Positions 35,932 to 45,638 of a stretch of DNA of 64,000 nt are shown piece by piece. The stretch is from Alkalicoccobacillus gibsonii (GTDB lineage Bacteria > Bacillota > Bacilli > Bacillales > Bacillaceae_D). Position 1 is the stretch's first letter. Each line of letters begins with the position of its first letter. The notes under the pieces were generated by a model. It did not search any database. It was not told the DNA's origin and saw only the letters and a program-made list of their open reading frames with translations. Made by a program: the position numbers and the translations under genes. The stretch covers positions 1 through 64,000 of the forward strand of contig NZ_JAEUZA010000006.1 of NCBI RefSeq assembly GCF_016798245.1, given 5' to 3'.

Positions 35932-36876
35932 ATGGAAAAGTCTTCAAAACCAGCATATGGCGGTCAAGCCATTGTTGAGGGAGTTATGTTTGGAGGAAAG
36001 CATACCACAGTCTCCATGATCAGACGTAAAGATGGAAGCTTGGATTCCTTTGAAGTTGAACGACACTCTCCCGCTTGGGTAACAAAAGCAAAAAAAATTC
36101 CCTTTGTTAGAGGAATTGCGGGAATTATTGAGGCAAGTATAAACGGATCTAAGCATTTGAATTTTTCTTCAGATCGCTATGATGTTGATCCTTCAGAGGA
36201 TGACTCAATTAAACCGACCGAAAAGTCTTCAAAATTAAATTTAATTCTCGGAGTAGCAGCGGTTGCTGTTTTATCCTTCCTGTTTAGTAAATTAGTATTT
36301 ACACTCGTTCCTGCATTTCTAGCGAATTTATTCACACCCATTCTCCCCGGGCACGTTGCACAGAACTTACTTGAGGGTGGATTTAAATTAATTTTATTAC
36401 TTGGATATCTCTACTTGTTATCATTTACCCCTTTAATCCGTCGCGTGTTTCAATACCACGGGGCCGAGCATAAGGTAATCAACGCATATGAAGCGGGTCA
36501 ACCACTAACCGTACAATCGGTACAGGCGAGCTCAAGATTACATTACCGTTGTGGCAGTAGCTTTATTTTGTTTACAGTAATCGTTGGGGTAGGATTATAT
36601 TTATTTCTTCCATTCGATTCTTTAATGGAGCGAATTCTGCAACGTATTGTTTTAATACCAGTTGTGTTGGGAATCTCTTATGAAGTCTTACAGCTAACAA
36701 ACCGATTCAGAGACATTCCAGTTCTTAAATGGTTAGGGTATCCCGGTCTTGCTCTTCAATTACTAACAACCAAAGAACCAAATGACGAACAAACCGAAGT
36801 AGCCATTGCATCATTTAATGAGATGCTCACACGGGAGCAATCTTACACTAGTTCTGCAAAAGCAGACATCGTATAG
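35932..36876 (+). CDS. yqhQ: YqhQ family membrane protein (DUF1385)
   Basis: This 314-residue protein is of the DUF1385 family. Conserved signatures are YGGQAIVEGVMFGG at the N-terminus, FQYHGAEHKVINAYEAG in the middle and RLHYRCGSSFI. Four membrane segments lie between about 105 and 245. The function is not established; the His and Cys residues suggest a metal site (inference). A cytosolic N-terminal domain precedes the membrane part. It is followed by yqhP. Confidence 0.88.
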   Translation: MEKSSKPAYGGQAIVEGVMFGGKHTTVSMIRRKDGSLDSFEVERHSPAWVTKAKKIPFVRGIAGIIEASINGSKHLNFSSDRYDVDPSEDDSIKPTEKSSKLNLILGVAAVAVLSFLFSKLVFTLVPAFLANLFTPILPGHVAQNLLEGGFKLILLLGYLYLLSFTPLIRRVFQYHGAEHKVINAYEAGQPLTVQSVQASSRLHYRCGSSFILFTVIVGVGLYLFLPFDSLMERILQRIVLIPVVLGISYEVLQLTNRFRDIPVLKWLGYPGLALQLLTTKEPNDEQTEVAIASFNEMLTREQSYTSSAKADIV

Positions 36877-36903
36877 CTAGATGACATCATGGAGGTGAGT
36901 AGA

Positions 36904-37332
36904 ATGCGCAAATTCTTTAACGTGGCCTTCCCATTTATCATTGTATTAGCTGTTATTGGGTTTGTTTTTACCGTCATTAATAACCCGATGCAAATTGTGC
37001 AATCGATTCTACTGATTGCTGGTTTTATTGCCTTATTCTACTTTGGCTATCGTTTTTACCTATCAAGAAAATATGGGATGCCGTTTCTTCGCTCTGGTTC
37101 TAAGGAGGGTCCCACTAGAGCTCAGCTTAAGAAGGCTAAACGGACCAGCACTGTTCGTTCTGCAGGTCCAACAAACCAAACAAAAGTGAAACCAAATAGT
37201 ACACCTCAAATGAAACGGAACCAAAAACCATTTAAGAAAACACCTAAACGAAGATCCGGACCAAACTTAACGGTTATTGAGGGCAAAAAAAATAAAGCGA
37301 AACCTAAGAAAAAGAATCGTGCTTCCTTTTAG
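36904..37332 (+). CDS. yqhP: YqhP family membrane protein with very basic tail
   Basis: From the ATG of MRKFFNVAF (GGAGGTG 6 nt upstream) the protein is 142 residues. Two membrane segments (about 5-24 and 30-48) are followed by a roughly 90-residue tail that is extremely rich in Lys and Arg (KKAKRTSTVR, KKTPKRRSGP, KKNKAKPKKK). The tail is predicted disordered and could bind nucleic acid or acidic lipid at the membrane; that is inference. It belongs to a Bacillus family without assigned function and lies 27 bp after yqhQ. Confidence 0.82.
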   Translation: MRKFFNVAFPFIIVLAVIGFVFTVINNPMQIVQSILLIAGFIALFYFGYRFYLSRKYGMPFLRSGSKEGPTRAQLKKAKRTSTVRSAGPTNQTKVKPNSTPQMKRNQKPFKKTPKRRSGPNLTVIEGKKNKAKPKKKNRASF

Positions 37333-37346
37333 CACGATTCTTTTTT
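37309..37346 (+). terminator. yqhP terminator
   Basis: A 13-bp perfect stem (AAAGAATCGTGCT) spans the stop codon and is followed by TTTTTT. Confidence 0.9.
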
Positions 37347-37350
37347 ATGT

Positions 37351-38241
37351 TTAAAATGACCATCTACTTAAGAATTTGGTTGTTTTTGCTTCACCCAGCT
37401 TAATAAGTTCCTCTTTTTCAACGGGTGTTAAATCAAAATCAGTAGCTTTAACATCAGTTACAGGAATAAAGATCACATTCTGTGCATCCTCTTCTTCAAT
37501 ATGCCTGGCATCATGAGCAGCTGTCATTGTATCAAATACAGCCTTATAAAGGTCAATTGCATTTTTGATACGATGTGGAGGCTGGTCTTCAATTTTAGGT
37601 TTAAGCTGCAATCCGATGACAGGACGCCTCCACGTATTTTTCTCACCATCACGAAATAACCAAATTGGAAAGTTACTTAATAAACCACCATCGACAATAT
37701 ATGAATAGTGCCCAGAGCGATCGTATAATTTAACAGGCTCAAAGAAATATGGAATGCTACAGCTCATCCGAATCGCCTTAGCCACAGAAAACGATTCCGC
37801 TCTTATGCCATACTTATCAAGATCATCTGGCAGAACAACCATTTGCCCTCTTGAAAGGTCTGACACCACAACACGTAATGATTGCTCAGGTAAGTCCCCA
37901 AATGTAACGATGCCTTTTGCTTTTAATAATTCACGGATCCACGCCTCAAGTGCATCACCTTTATACAATCCTAGCTTCATATAGACATTAATCCATTTTA
38001 GAACTGTAAATGGCAGGAAGGATATTCGATCATCCTTAAATGAATCGATATCAATCTGATCAAGAATCGTCATCATTTCCTCACTTGTGTAGCCTGCTTT
38101 TACCAACGCTGCAACAATTGAGCCTGCACTTGTTCCGGCTACGCGCTCAAATTCATAGCCTCTTTCCTCGAGCACCTTTAACGAACCTAGAAAGGCAAAC
38201 GCTTTAACTCCCCCACCAGCAAAGACCGCATCAATTTTCAA
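37351..38241 (-). CDS. yqhO: patatin-like phospholipase (YqhO)
   Basis: This is a predicted lipid acyl hydrolase of the patatin/RssA type. The oxyanion loop FAGGGVKAFAF is at the N-terminus, the nucleophile Ser is in VAGTSAGS, and the catalytic Asp is in VDGGLLSNFP. Its 296 residues include no signal peptide, so it should be cytosolic. It lies convergent to yqhP and downstream of mntR on the same strand, after a terminator. Confidence 0.9.
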   Translation of the reverse strand: MKIDAVFAGGGVKAFAFLGSLKVLEERGYEFERVAGTSAGSIVAALVKAGYTSEEMMTILDQIDIDSFKDDRISFLPFTVLKWINVYMKLGLYKGDALEAWIRELLKAKGIVTFGDLPEQSLRVVVSDLSRGQMVVLPDDLDKYGIRAESFSVAKAIRMSCSIPYFFEPVKLYDRSGHYSYIVDGGLLSNFPIWLFRDGEKNTWRRPVIGLQLKPKIEDQPPHRIKNAIDLYKAVFDTMTAAHDARHIEEEDAQNVIFIPVTDVKATDFDLTPVEKEELIKLGEAKTTKFLSRWSF

Positions 38242-38317
38242 GTGGAATCTCCTCCTATACCCATCGTATGTATGCGACGAGCCTCGTATGAATGTAGGCT
38301 ACAAACCGATTGAACGC

Positions 38318-38357
38318 AAAAACAGCACCAAAAAGTGTAGACTTTTTGATGCTGTTT
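38318..38357 (-). terminator. mntR terminator
   Basis: A long imperfect stem (AAACAGCATCAAAAAGT against ACTTTTTGGTGCTGTTT) with TTTTT on the minus strand follows mntR directly. Confidence 0.85.
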
Positions 38358-38358
38358 C

Positions 38359-38793
38359 TTAGCTTTGATCGGTTTCTTCTTCATTTTTCCGTTGTACTTC
38401 ACGTAGCTCGGTAATACGTTCTTCCTTTTCCGTAAAAAATTGCACGACATCACCAATCCGATCAATGGCATCCCAGCTAATATGATGCTCAATTCCCTCT
38501 ACGTCTTGATAGATGTGCTCTTTGTCAACGCCAATGATCGTCATAAATTCCTCTAACAATTCATGGCGATACACAAGTCTTTTCCCAATTTTGTTACCTT
38601 TTGCAGTTAAAATTAAACCTCTATAACGCTCATAGACAAGGTATTCACTTTTATCTAGCTTTTGGACCATTTTTGTGACGGAAGAAGGATGCACCTCAAG
38701 CGCCTCAGCAATATCCGATACTCTGGCATAGCCTTTCTCTTCAATCAACATATAAATTCGCTCCAGATAATCTTCCATGCTTGGTGTAGGCAT
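38359..38793 (-). CDS. mntR: manganese transport repressor MntR
   Basis: MntR is a DtxR-family dimer that represses manganese uptake genes when bound to Mn(II). Metal ligands are in place: Asp8 and Glu11 (MEDYLERIY), His77 (YRHELLEE), and Glu99, Glu102 and His103 (VEGIEHHIS). The helix-turn-helix [13 protein letters not shown] is intact. Length is 144. Confidence 0.95.
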   Translation of the reverse strand: MPTPSMEDYLERIYMLIEEKGYARVSDIAEALEVHPSSVTKMVQKLDKSEYLVYERYRGLILTAKGNKIGKRLVYRHELLEEFMTIIGVDKEHIYQDVEGIEHHISWDAIDRIGDVVQFFTEKEERITELREVQRKNEEETDQS

Positions 38794-38917
38794 AGGGTCC
38801 CCTCCAATTTATCAACGCACAGATACAACACACGCATCCGAACTTATAGTAAAACCACCATCTATTTTACTATACTTGGGGGTAAATAAACAGTACAAAT
38901 CGAGATCAACTTACTTC

Positions 38918-39943
38918 TTACGTGAAGTATTCTAATTTTGCTTCAGGAAAATACTTATCAATGTATGTTTGTATGGTGTCTTTCAGCTGACCCGCCTCAT
39001 CATCCTTATACACATACTTCGTACGACCATATTTTCCCCATTTTACTTTACGGTCTTCTTCATTCATCTCAAGCTTTGACTTCGGATAACGTTTTTGAAT
39101 AATTCGTTTTGCCGTTTTAGTGAAACGATGCTGGATAAGCTCAAACGTAACATCCTTCTTCGCATAAGTCGGAAGAATGGACTCTAAACGCTCAAACAGT
39201 TCCAGATATCCCTTCTCCCAGCCTTCGTACCAAACGATCGGTGCGACGATAAAACCGATTGGGTAATCAGCTTTAGCTACTTTCTGAGCCGCTTCAATTC
39301 GTTCAAGGAATGATGAAGTACCAGGTTCAAAGTGCTTAATCACGTGATCAGAATTTACACTAAAGCGGAAGCGTGTGTTTCCGTTGTGCTTTGCATCAAG
39401 CAAATGGTCCACGTGATGATACTTCGTCACGAAGCGTAAGCGGCCCCATTCCGTCTGACCGATGTGTTCAATCGTTTTCTTTAAAGAGTGAGTGAGATGA
39501 TCAAGCCCTACAATGTCTGATGTACACGCCGCTTCAAACCGTGTAGGCTCTGGCGCCCGCTCCATCATATACTTGTCCGCTGCATCAAAAATCTCATCAA
39601 GGTTCACATACGTACGAATATATGGTTTATCTCCAAGTGTTGTTTGTAGATAGCAGTAGTGACAGTGCCCCATGCAACCCGTTGCAAGTGGGATTGCATA
39701 TTCAGCTGAAGGTTTTGATGTATCAAATTTCAACGTTTTACGAACTCCAATAACGAGCGTTGATTTGGCATTACGATATTTTTGTAAATCATTTTTTCCT
39801 GGTATATTTCGTACTTGGTTATGGGACGTTGTTTCTCTAATCTCAACGCCTTCCTTTTCAAATTTTTCTTTTAACTGACGACCTAATGGATACTCAAGAG
39901 CACCTGGCTCAATGTAAACCAGTTGGGGATAAAAAGCTTTCAT
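38918..39943 (-). CDS. splB: spore photoproduct lyase
   Basis: SplB is a radical-SAM enzyme that repairs spore photoproduct thymine lesions during germination. The iron-sulfur motif is CMGHCHYC (CxxxCxxC, about residue 92), and the conserved cysteine lies in AACTSDIVG. I start at the ATG of MKAFYPQLVYIEPG, with AAAGGATG 7 nt upstream (341 residues), which matches known SplB. No splA is visible upstream, as the next gene is divergent. It supports a spore-forming lifestyle. Confidence 0.95.
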   Translation of the reverse strand: MKAFYPQLVYIEPGALEYPLGRQLKEKFEKEGVEIRETTSHNQVRNIPGKNDLQKYRNAKSTLVIGVRKTLKFDTSKPSAEYAIPLATGCMGHCHYCYLQTTLGDKPYIRTYVNLDEIFDAADKYMMERAPEPTRFEAACTSDIVGLDHLTHSLKKTIEHIGQTEWGRLRFVTKYHHVDHLLDAKHNGNTRFRFSVNSDHVIKHFEPGTSSFLERIEAAQKVAKADYPIGFIVAPIVWYEGWEKGYLELFERLESILPTYAKKDVTFELIQHRFTKTAKRIIQKRYPKSKLEMNEEDRKVKWGKYGRTKYVYKDDEAGQLKDTIQTYIDKYFPEAKLEYFT

Positions 39944-40125
39944 GTTTGCACATCCTTTCGTACCTTTAGGGTGCGCATGAATGAACCAAATGTTTGTGTA
40001 AGGTTCTGGTAATTTCACAATATGTCTTTTCATTTTGGAAAACAAAGCGTAAAATGATTGACAATTTTTTTGGATCGTGTTCAGATTGTATGGAATTACT
40101 AAGTACAATTGCGGAGGTCAAGCAG

Positions 40126-40998
40126 ATGAATTATGTAGTAGATCATATGAAAATTGTGCCCGAAAGCGAGTCTAGACTCTCGTTTAACGATCGCTCTTAT
40201 CACTTTGGAGACGGTGTCTATGAAGTTGTTCGGATTTATGATCAAACCCCATTCCAATTAGATGAGCACTGGGACCGACTGTTCCAAAGTGCAAAGAAAC
40301 TTGATATGAACGTGTCATTTACAGCTGAAGAACTAACCACATTAACATATGACCTTATTAAAGCAAACCAGGTGATTGATGGTGCACTGTATATTCAAGT
40401 CTCACGCGGTGCCACTCCGAGAAATCATCTGTATTCACGTGAGGAAACACCTGTTGTTACTGGCTTCACAATGAATGCACCTGCATCAAAACAAGAAGAA
40501 GGAATTTCAGCTTGGGTCACTGATGACATGCGCTGGCTGCGTTGTGATATCAAAACAGTGAATTTACTCGGAAATGTGATGGCAAAACGCGAAGCTGCTG
40601 ATGCCGATTGCCAAGAAGCCATTTTACACCGCGAAGGGACTGTTACTGAAGGCTCTTCCTCAAACTTATTTTTAGTCAACAATGGCACGTTATACACGCA
40701 TCCTGCAACCAATCTTATTTTAAATGGGATTACACGTCAGCTTGTCATCCAACTAGCCAAGCATGCAGGATACTCAGTAATGGAGGAACCTTTTCCAAAG
40801 GATGTTTTGGACCATGCCGAAGAAGCCTTTATTACGAGTACAACAAGCGAAGTGACGCCTATTACTGAGTTCAAGGGACAGATCACGGCCACGATACCAG
40901 TCGGCCCTGTTACGAGGCATTTACAAACGTTATTCAAAGAAGCCATTCGGAAAGAACAAAATCTCGCTCGTAAAGAAGCATCTGAAACAGCTGAATAA
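40126..40998 (+). CDS. dat: D-amino acid aminotransferase
   Basis: This fold-type IV PLP enzyme interconverts D-alanine and D-glutamate with 2-oxo acids and supplies cell-wall D-amino acids. The family start DRSYHFGDGVYEVVR, the PLP lysine in CDIKTVNLLGNV, and EGSSSNLFLV and TSTTSEVTPI are present. From the ATG with GGAGG 8 nt upstream it is 290 residues. It is divergent from splB. A branched-chain aminotransferase of the same fold is a less likely alternative. Confidence 0.92.
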   Translation: MNYVVDHMKIVPESESRLSFNDRSYHFGDGVYEVVRIYDQTPFQLDEHWDRLFQSAKKLDMNVSFTAEELTTLTYDLIKANQVIDGALYIQVSRGATPRNHLYSREETPVVTGFTMNAPASKQEEGISAWVTDDMRWLRCDIKTVNLLGNVMAKREAADADCQEAILHREGTVTEGSSSNLFLVNNGTLYTHPATNLILNGITRQLVIQLAKHAGYSVMEEPFPKDVLDHAEEAFITSTTSEVTPITEFKGQITATIPVGPVTRHLQTLFKEAIRKEQNLARKEASETAE

Positions 40999-41011
40999 TC
41001 AATAGAAAAGT

Positions 41012-41274
41012 ACTGCCTGCGACATAACTAAAAATCAATTTGAAAAGGCGAATGATTCGATTGGAGAATCATTCGCCTTTCGTGATTTTATTTGAACAAG
41101 CGGAAGGAGAACCCGAGACTCCTGCGGAAAAACACGTGTCTGAAGACTCAGCAGTGGTGTTCTTCCACGGATGAGGCTGAAGCCGTGTCCGCGGAAAGCG
41201 AGGGATTCTCCTGTAGCGGATTATTTGCTATATTCGTGTTTGACTCGCAATATTAATGTTATGTCCCGCCCTCT
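41012..41274. mobile_element. MITE-like repeat element, copy 1
   Basis: A roughly 263-bp element lies in the convergent gap between dat and the SDR gene. Its ends are inverted: GCGACATAACTAAAAAT on the left, and the complement of the right end reads GGGACATAACATTAAT. Inside are a hairpin (AAAGGCGAATGATTC with its complement) and a GC-rich core whose ends pair (AGCGGAAGGAGAACCCGAG with CGAGGGATTCTCCTGTAGCG). It encodes no protein. A second copy lies at 49734 in the same orientation. Confidence 0.72.
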
Positions 41275-41290
41275 CATTCGAACCATAATC

Positions 41291-42136
41291 TTACGTCTTC
41301 CCATTCAGCTTCCTTAGCACAACGTATTCAATAACCCTCATAGGTAACAAGGCTTTCAGTATAATAATCAGCTTTGTGCTTTCACCGATTGGGTACCTGA
41401 GCTTTGGTCGCTTTACTTTAGAGATCGCAACAATTTTTTTTACTACACTGATAGGGTCGTTTGAGGAGGTAGCCGAATGAGTGGCTTGCGCAACTAATGT
41501 CTGAGTAATCACTTTATAGTCTTCATCATCAGAGAACTGCGCTTCCTCCAACCCCTTTTCCCAAATACTTGTTCGGTAAGGTCCAGGCTCCACTAAGCTA
41601 ACATACACTCCGAAAGGCAGCATCTCAAAACGCAAGGATTCACTAAAGCCTTCTAGCGCAAACTTTGAAGCGGAGTACGGACCCAGCGCAGGAAATCCGA
41701 ATCTCCCACTAATACTACTTAGCATAATGATCCGTCCCTGCCTTCGCTTTCTCATGTCTGGCAAGAATGCCTTTGTCACCGCAATCGCTCCAAGTACATT
41801 TGTGTCAAATTGATGTTTCCACTTTTCCATTGCCACACCTTCAGTAGGACCGCCTTGACAATAGCCTGCATTGTTAATAAGAATCTGGACGTTTATCCCA
41901 TCGGAATGTAGCTGTCCCTTAAGCATCTTGAGTTCTGTAGCATTTGTTACATCTAGTTTTTTAACGATGATTTGCTTGGCAACATTGCGTTTTTGAGCTT
42001 CTTCCACCAATAACGTGGCCTTTGCAGTATCACGCATTGTTGCAACCACATTCCACCCTTTTTCTGCAAACGCAATCGCTAAAAGCAGCCCAAATCCACT
42101 GCTTGCTCCTGTAATGAGCACACAGTCTTTTTTCAT
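41291..42136 (-). CDS. short-chain dehydrogenase/reductase
   Basis: This classical NAD(P)-dependent SDR has cofactor motif ITGASSGFG, structural motif INNAGYCQGG and active site SISGRFG...YSASKFAL (Tyr-x-x-x-Lys). The C-terminus carries a hydrophobic helix (LIIILKALLPMRVIEYV), as in retinol dehydrogenase-like members. Its ATG overlaps the helD stop (ATGA), so translation is coupled to helD. It is 281 residues long. The substrate cannot be predicted. Confidence 0.85.
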   Translation of the reverse strand: MKKDCVLITGASSGFGLLLAIAFAEKGWNVVATMRDTAKATLLVEEAQKRNVAKQIIVKKLDVTNATELKMLKGQLHSDGINVQILINNAGYCQGGPTEGVAMEKWKHQFDTNVLGAIAVTKAFLPDMRKRRQGRIIMLSSISGRFGFPALGPYSASKFALEGFSESLRFEMLPFGVYVSLVEPGPYRTSIWEKGLEEAQFSDDEDYKVITQTLVAQATHSATSSNDPISVVKKIVAISKVKRPKLRYPIGESTKLIIILKALLPMRVIEYVVLRKLNGKT

Positions 42137-44466
42137 TTCGAAACTTGCTCCACATGATATGTTGCTTGATCTACCTCTTTTAAGAAAGTACATGTCTCCC
42201 CAAGCGAAAAAAGAATGAGCTCGTGCATGGCTCTAGTACAGACCGTATAGAACAATGTCCGTTCGTGTTCGTTTGCGTAGACTTGATCGGATGCATCATG
42301 TACAATAACCGCGTCAAATTCAATGCCTTTTGAAAGATAAGAAGGAACTACATGAATACCTTGCTCAAATTCATAAGAGTCTTTCGTAAGTAATTTCAAT
42401 GAGATTCGTTCATTCATATTTCTGTATATCTTTTTACTTTCCTCTGCTGTTTTTGTAATGATCGCAATCGATTGATGACCATGTTCTTTAAGTCGTTCAA
42501 TTTCCTGAATGATGCCTTCTAATTGCTCTTCTGGAGCGGAAACAACCTTTACTTCCGGCTTCTGCCCTTGACGATTAAACGGTTCAATCAAGTCACCTTT
42601 AGGGATCATTTGTTTAGTGAATTCAACAATCTCACTAGTGGACCGGTAGCTTTTTGTTAAATGCATGACATGATGCCCTCTACCAGTATGGAGACTCTCG
42701 TCAAGCATTGTTAGCTGATGCTGAGACTGTGCATAAACAGCTTGATTAATATCTCCTAGAATGGTCATTTGCGCCGTCGGATAAATCAATTTTAAATACT
42801 CAAATTGAAACGGGGAATAATCCTGCGCCTCATCAATAAACACATGCTGAATGGCATGGTTTGATTTACTTCCTGCGAGCTGATCCTTCACATACAAGTA
42901 TGGTGTAACATCCTCAAAGCGTAACAATCGATTGTTTAGATTCGTAAGTGTTTGAATACAAATACGTTCCCAATCATCGGGCGTATCCTCATGAGCTTGC
43001 TTAAAGAGATTAACGAACATTCGATCCACATGAACAAAGGCCATTTTTTTAACTGCGTTCTTTAACGGTTTAAATTGCTTCGCTACAATCTTCTTCGCCA
43101 GTTGTTTGCGTTCAAACTTCGCTTCATCAAAATCTCCATCTTGATCCTCATATTCTTGTTGAAATTCTTTTCGCACTTCTTGGAAAGCTTCTGCTCCAAG
43201 TAATTCAATTTCATCTTCTACCCAACCATTTTTACGCTCCAATACTTCAAGACGCGTTAATTTAATTAAAAGCCATTCTGCTGTTAATTTCATTCGATTA
43301 GCCATTGAGATTGATTGATCTAATGAATAGAAGTAGGCACTAATACGCGAAGCATCGATTAACACTTCCCCGCGAAAACGAACTTGTTTAAATTGCATGC
43401 CTTGTTTCGATAGTCGGGATAGGTATCGATCAATTAACGCTTTAAATACCAGGCTAGATTTATAACGGATACTTGAAACCCTTTGATCGTATTCTGATTC
43501 ATCAGTTAGCGTTAATAAGTTCTCCGTTTGCGTAAATGCATCCTCTACCTCAAATGACTTGCCAATACGCTTTTGAACATATTGCTGGAAAGTGGTTTGC
43601 TCAATATTCTCCTCACCAAGCTCCGGTAATACCTTTGAAACGTAGCTGTTAAATAACGGATTTGGTGAGAAAAGCATCATTTGGTTCGCTTGCAGACTAT
43701 CCATATGACGATAGAGGAGGTATGCCGCCCTTTGCAAGGCCGCAGATGTTTTTCCACTTCCAGCTGCTCCCTGTACAACGAGATAACGACTAGATTCATC
43801 ACGAATAAGTCGATTTTGTTCAAGCTGAATCGTTGCGACGATACTTTTCATTTGCGGGTTCGCTTCATTTCCTAACACTTCTTTAAGTAGATCATCCCCA
43901 ATCGTTAAACCAGTATCAAACATACTTACAATCGTTCCGTTCTGGATAAGGAATTGACGCTTTTTAGTCATTTCTCCTTCTGTTGTTCCCTCTGGCGACG
44001 TGTAAAAAGCTTCTCCTGGTGCAAAATCATAATAAAGACTAGAGATAGGCGCTCTCCAATCATGGATCAAAAAGTTTTGTTTCTCTTCATCCAATAAGGA
44101 AGCTACTCCTAAATAGATCGGAATCGAATCATCCTGACCCTCTTCTTTAAAGTCAATGCGTCCGAAATAAGGTGAACTCTGGATCTTTTCTAACCTCCGG
44201 ATCGTTTGATCCATCGTTCCATGCGTTCGCTCCCGTTCTCCAAGAAGCTCTGATTGCTGCTTAATACTTAATACCGTTTCGAGCGCATCCTCAGGATTGT
44301 CCATATTTACTGTGACGTCTTCCCAAAAGGTTTTGCGTAAATGGATAATTTCAGATTTCGTTTTTTGATCGTGCTGTGTGAGCGCTGTGATCTCCCGTTT
44401 AACCTGCTCTTTAATCTGGTCGATCCGTTGCTGTTCTGACTCTTTAGAATGATTGTATTTACTCAT
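42133..44466 (-). CDS. helD: HelD, RNA polymerase recycling helicase
   Basis: HelD is a UvrD-like superfamily I motor that binds RNA polymerase and removes it from stalled or terminated complexes. The N-terminal coiled coil (about 1-80) reaches into the polymerase channel. Walker A is QGAAGSGKTSAAL, motif II is FIDEAQDYSPF, and later motifs include LTKSYRST. From the ATG behind AAGGGGCG it is 777 residues, as in B. subtilis. No rifamycin-associated element is visible upstream. Confidence 0.92.
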   Translation of the reverse strand: MSKYNHSKESEQQRIDQIKEQVKREITALTQHDQKTKSEIIHLRKTFWEDVTVNMDNPEDALETVLSIKQQSELLGERERTHGTMDQTIRRLEKIQSSPYFGRIDFKEEGQDDSIPIYLGVASLLDEEKQNFLIHDWRAPISSLYYDFAPGEAFYTSPEGTTEGEMTKKRQFLIQNGTIVSMFDTGLTIGDDLLKEVLGNEANPQMKSIVATIQLEQNRLIRDESSRYLVVQGAAGSGKTSAALQRAAYLLYRHMDSLQANQMMLFSPNPLFNSYVSKVLPELGEENIEQTTFQQYVQKRIGKSFEVEDAFTQTENLLTLTDESEYDQRVSSIRYKSSLVFKALIDRYLSRLSKQGMQFKQVRFRGEVLIDASRISAYFYSLDQSISMANRMKLTAEWLLIKLTRLEVLERKNGWVEDEIELLGAEAFQEVRKEFQQEYEDQDGDFDEAKFERKQLAKKIVAKQFKPLKNAVKKMAFVHVDRMFVNLFKQAHEDTPDDWERICIQTLTNLNNRLLRFEDVTPYLYVKDQLAGSKSNHAIQHVFIDEAQDYSPFQFEYLKLIYPTAQMTILGDINQAVYAQSQHQLTMLDESLHTGRGHHVMHLTKSYRSTSEIVEFTKQMIPKGDLIEPFNRQGQKPEVKVVSAPEEQLEGIIQEIERLKEHGHQSIAIITKTAEESKKIYRNMNERISLKLLTKDSYEFEQGIHVVPSYLSKGIEFDAVIVHDASDQVYANEHERTLFYTVCTRAMHELILFSLGETCTFLKEVDQATYHVEQVSK

Positions 44467-44539
44467 CCACTCACGCCCCTTAAAAAAGTTACTTGACACC
44501 CAGATGGATGTTTGTTAAGATATAATAGAGATATACTGA

Positions 44540-44612
44540 AATGATTTAATTTTAAAAGTCTTGAGCTCTTATCGTATCATGCAGACGTTGCTACAGCAAG
44601 GTCTTTTTTTAT
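44540..44612 (+). ncRNA. candidate small RNA upstream of helD (antiparallel)
   Basis: On the plus strand a perfect TATAAT (44521-44526) lies ahead of an intrinsic terminator: stem AGAC-TTGCT with its complement at 44583-44604, then TTTTTTT. A perfect TTGACA at 44493 is 22 nt from the -10, too far for a standard promoter. There is no open frame between promoter and terminator. A short transcript of 70-80 nt divergent from helD is possible. This is weak, sequence-only evidence. Confidence 0.3.
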
Positions 44613-44621
44613 ATAAAGGTT

Positions 44622-44651
44622 AATCCCCTCTGCTTTAGAGGGGATTTTTTT
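44622..44651 (+). terminator. terminator hairpin downstream of lipM
   Basis: A perfect AATCCCCTCT/AGAGGGGATT stem is followed by TTTTTTT on the plus strand. On the minus strand, after lipM, the same stem is followed only by TTAACCTTT. The better orientation is therefore plus, though lipM probably also ends here. Confidence 0.6.
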
Positions 44652-45491
44652 CTATCTTCTGAAGTTCCACTCATCTGTTGAGTATCTTTGATCAATGATC
44701 TTTTGAACCTCTCGTTCTTCAGCTTCAGTAAGCTCATATGGTTCAAGTTTTATAGATAAACCTCTTTCAAATCCTTTTTTAAATAGTACGCTTGCTTCTT
44801 CTACAGACATAGGGTCTTCCCTTAACGCATTAATGGCTACTGCCTTATGTTTAAAATTACGCTGCATTCTCTCTCTTAATCGTTCACTTGAATAGTTAAA
44901 AAGATCAAAAAGCTTGTCCTCATCAATATCAAGGATAATCGATCCGTGCTGCAAGATAACCCCTTTTTGTCTTGTTTGAGCACTTCCCGCTACCTTTCGT
45001 CCCTCCACCACTAGCTCATACCATGAAGGCGCATCAAAACAAACGGCAGAACGAGGATTTTTTAATGCTTCCTTGTCAGACTCTGAGGAAGGGATTGAAA
45101 AATACGCATTTAACCCCGCAGCCTTAAATCCCTCGAGCAATCCCTCTGAAATGACTCGATATGCTTCCGTTACCGAAACCGGCATCCTAGGATGATCCTC
45201 CGATACGATGACACTATATGTAAGCTCTTGATCATGTAATACGCCTCGCCCACCAGTTGGCCTTCTAATAAAACCTAATTCATGTTTACTTACAGCGTCC
45301 ATATTAATTTCTTTCTCAACTTTTTGAAAATACCCAATTGAAAGTGTCGCTGGATTCCACCCATAAAATCGAATGGTTGGTGGAATCTTACCTTCGCTAT
45401 GCCAGTTTAACAAAGCTTCATCTAAAGCCATGTTGTACTCAGGAGAACGTTTACCAGAATCAATAAATCTCCAGACTTCAGTGTTTTCCAT
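44652..45491 (-). CDS. lipM: octanoyltransferase LipM
   Basis: LipM transfers octanoyl groups from acyl carrier protein to the GcvH protein in the Bacillus lipoate pathway. The biotin/lipoate ligase fold shows [18 protein letters not shown] in pieces near 75-92, the active-site Cys in [13 protein letters not shown], and the Lys in GRKVAGSAQ. Length is 279. It links to the gcv operon and the lipoylated E2 protein BkdB in this window. Confidence 0.92.
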   Translation of the reverse strand: MENTEVWRFIDSGKRSPEYNMALDEALLNWHSEGKIPPTIRFYGWNPATLSIGYFQKVEKEINMDAVSKHELGFIRRPTGGRGVLHDQELTYSVIVSEDHPRMPVSVTEAYRVISEGLLEGFKAAGLNAYFSIPSSESDKEALKNPRSAVCFDAPSWYELVVEGRKVAGSAQTRQKGVILQHGSIILDIDEDKLFDLFNYSSERLRERMQRNFKHKAVAINALREDPMSVEEASVLFKKGFERGLSIKLEPYELTEAEEREVQKIIDQRYSTDEWNFRR

Positions 45492-45638
45492 CTCTTTATG
45501 ACCCCTTTCATTCTACTTCAGTGTATCAAAACTGTGGCAAATCAGCCAAGAAATCGGTGAACACGTTGCCAAAACGTGTTTTGAGCTTTATAATTTAGTA
45601 GAAAAGTTTTTTAGTTGAAGGAGCGTGCACCACCCGTT

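Noticed and set aside
44499-44652. Rifamycin-associated element upstream of helD
   Set aside because: No GC-rich palindrome of the known type is present; the hairpins here are terminators on the other strand.
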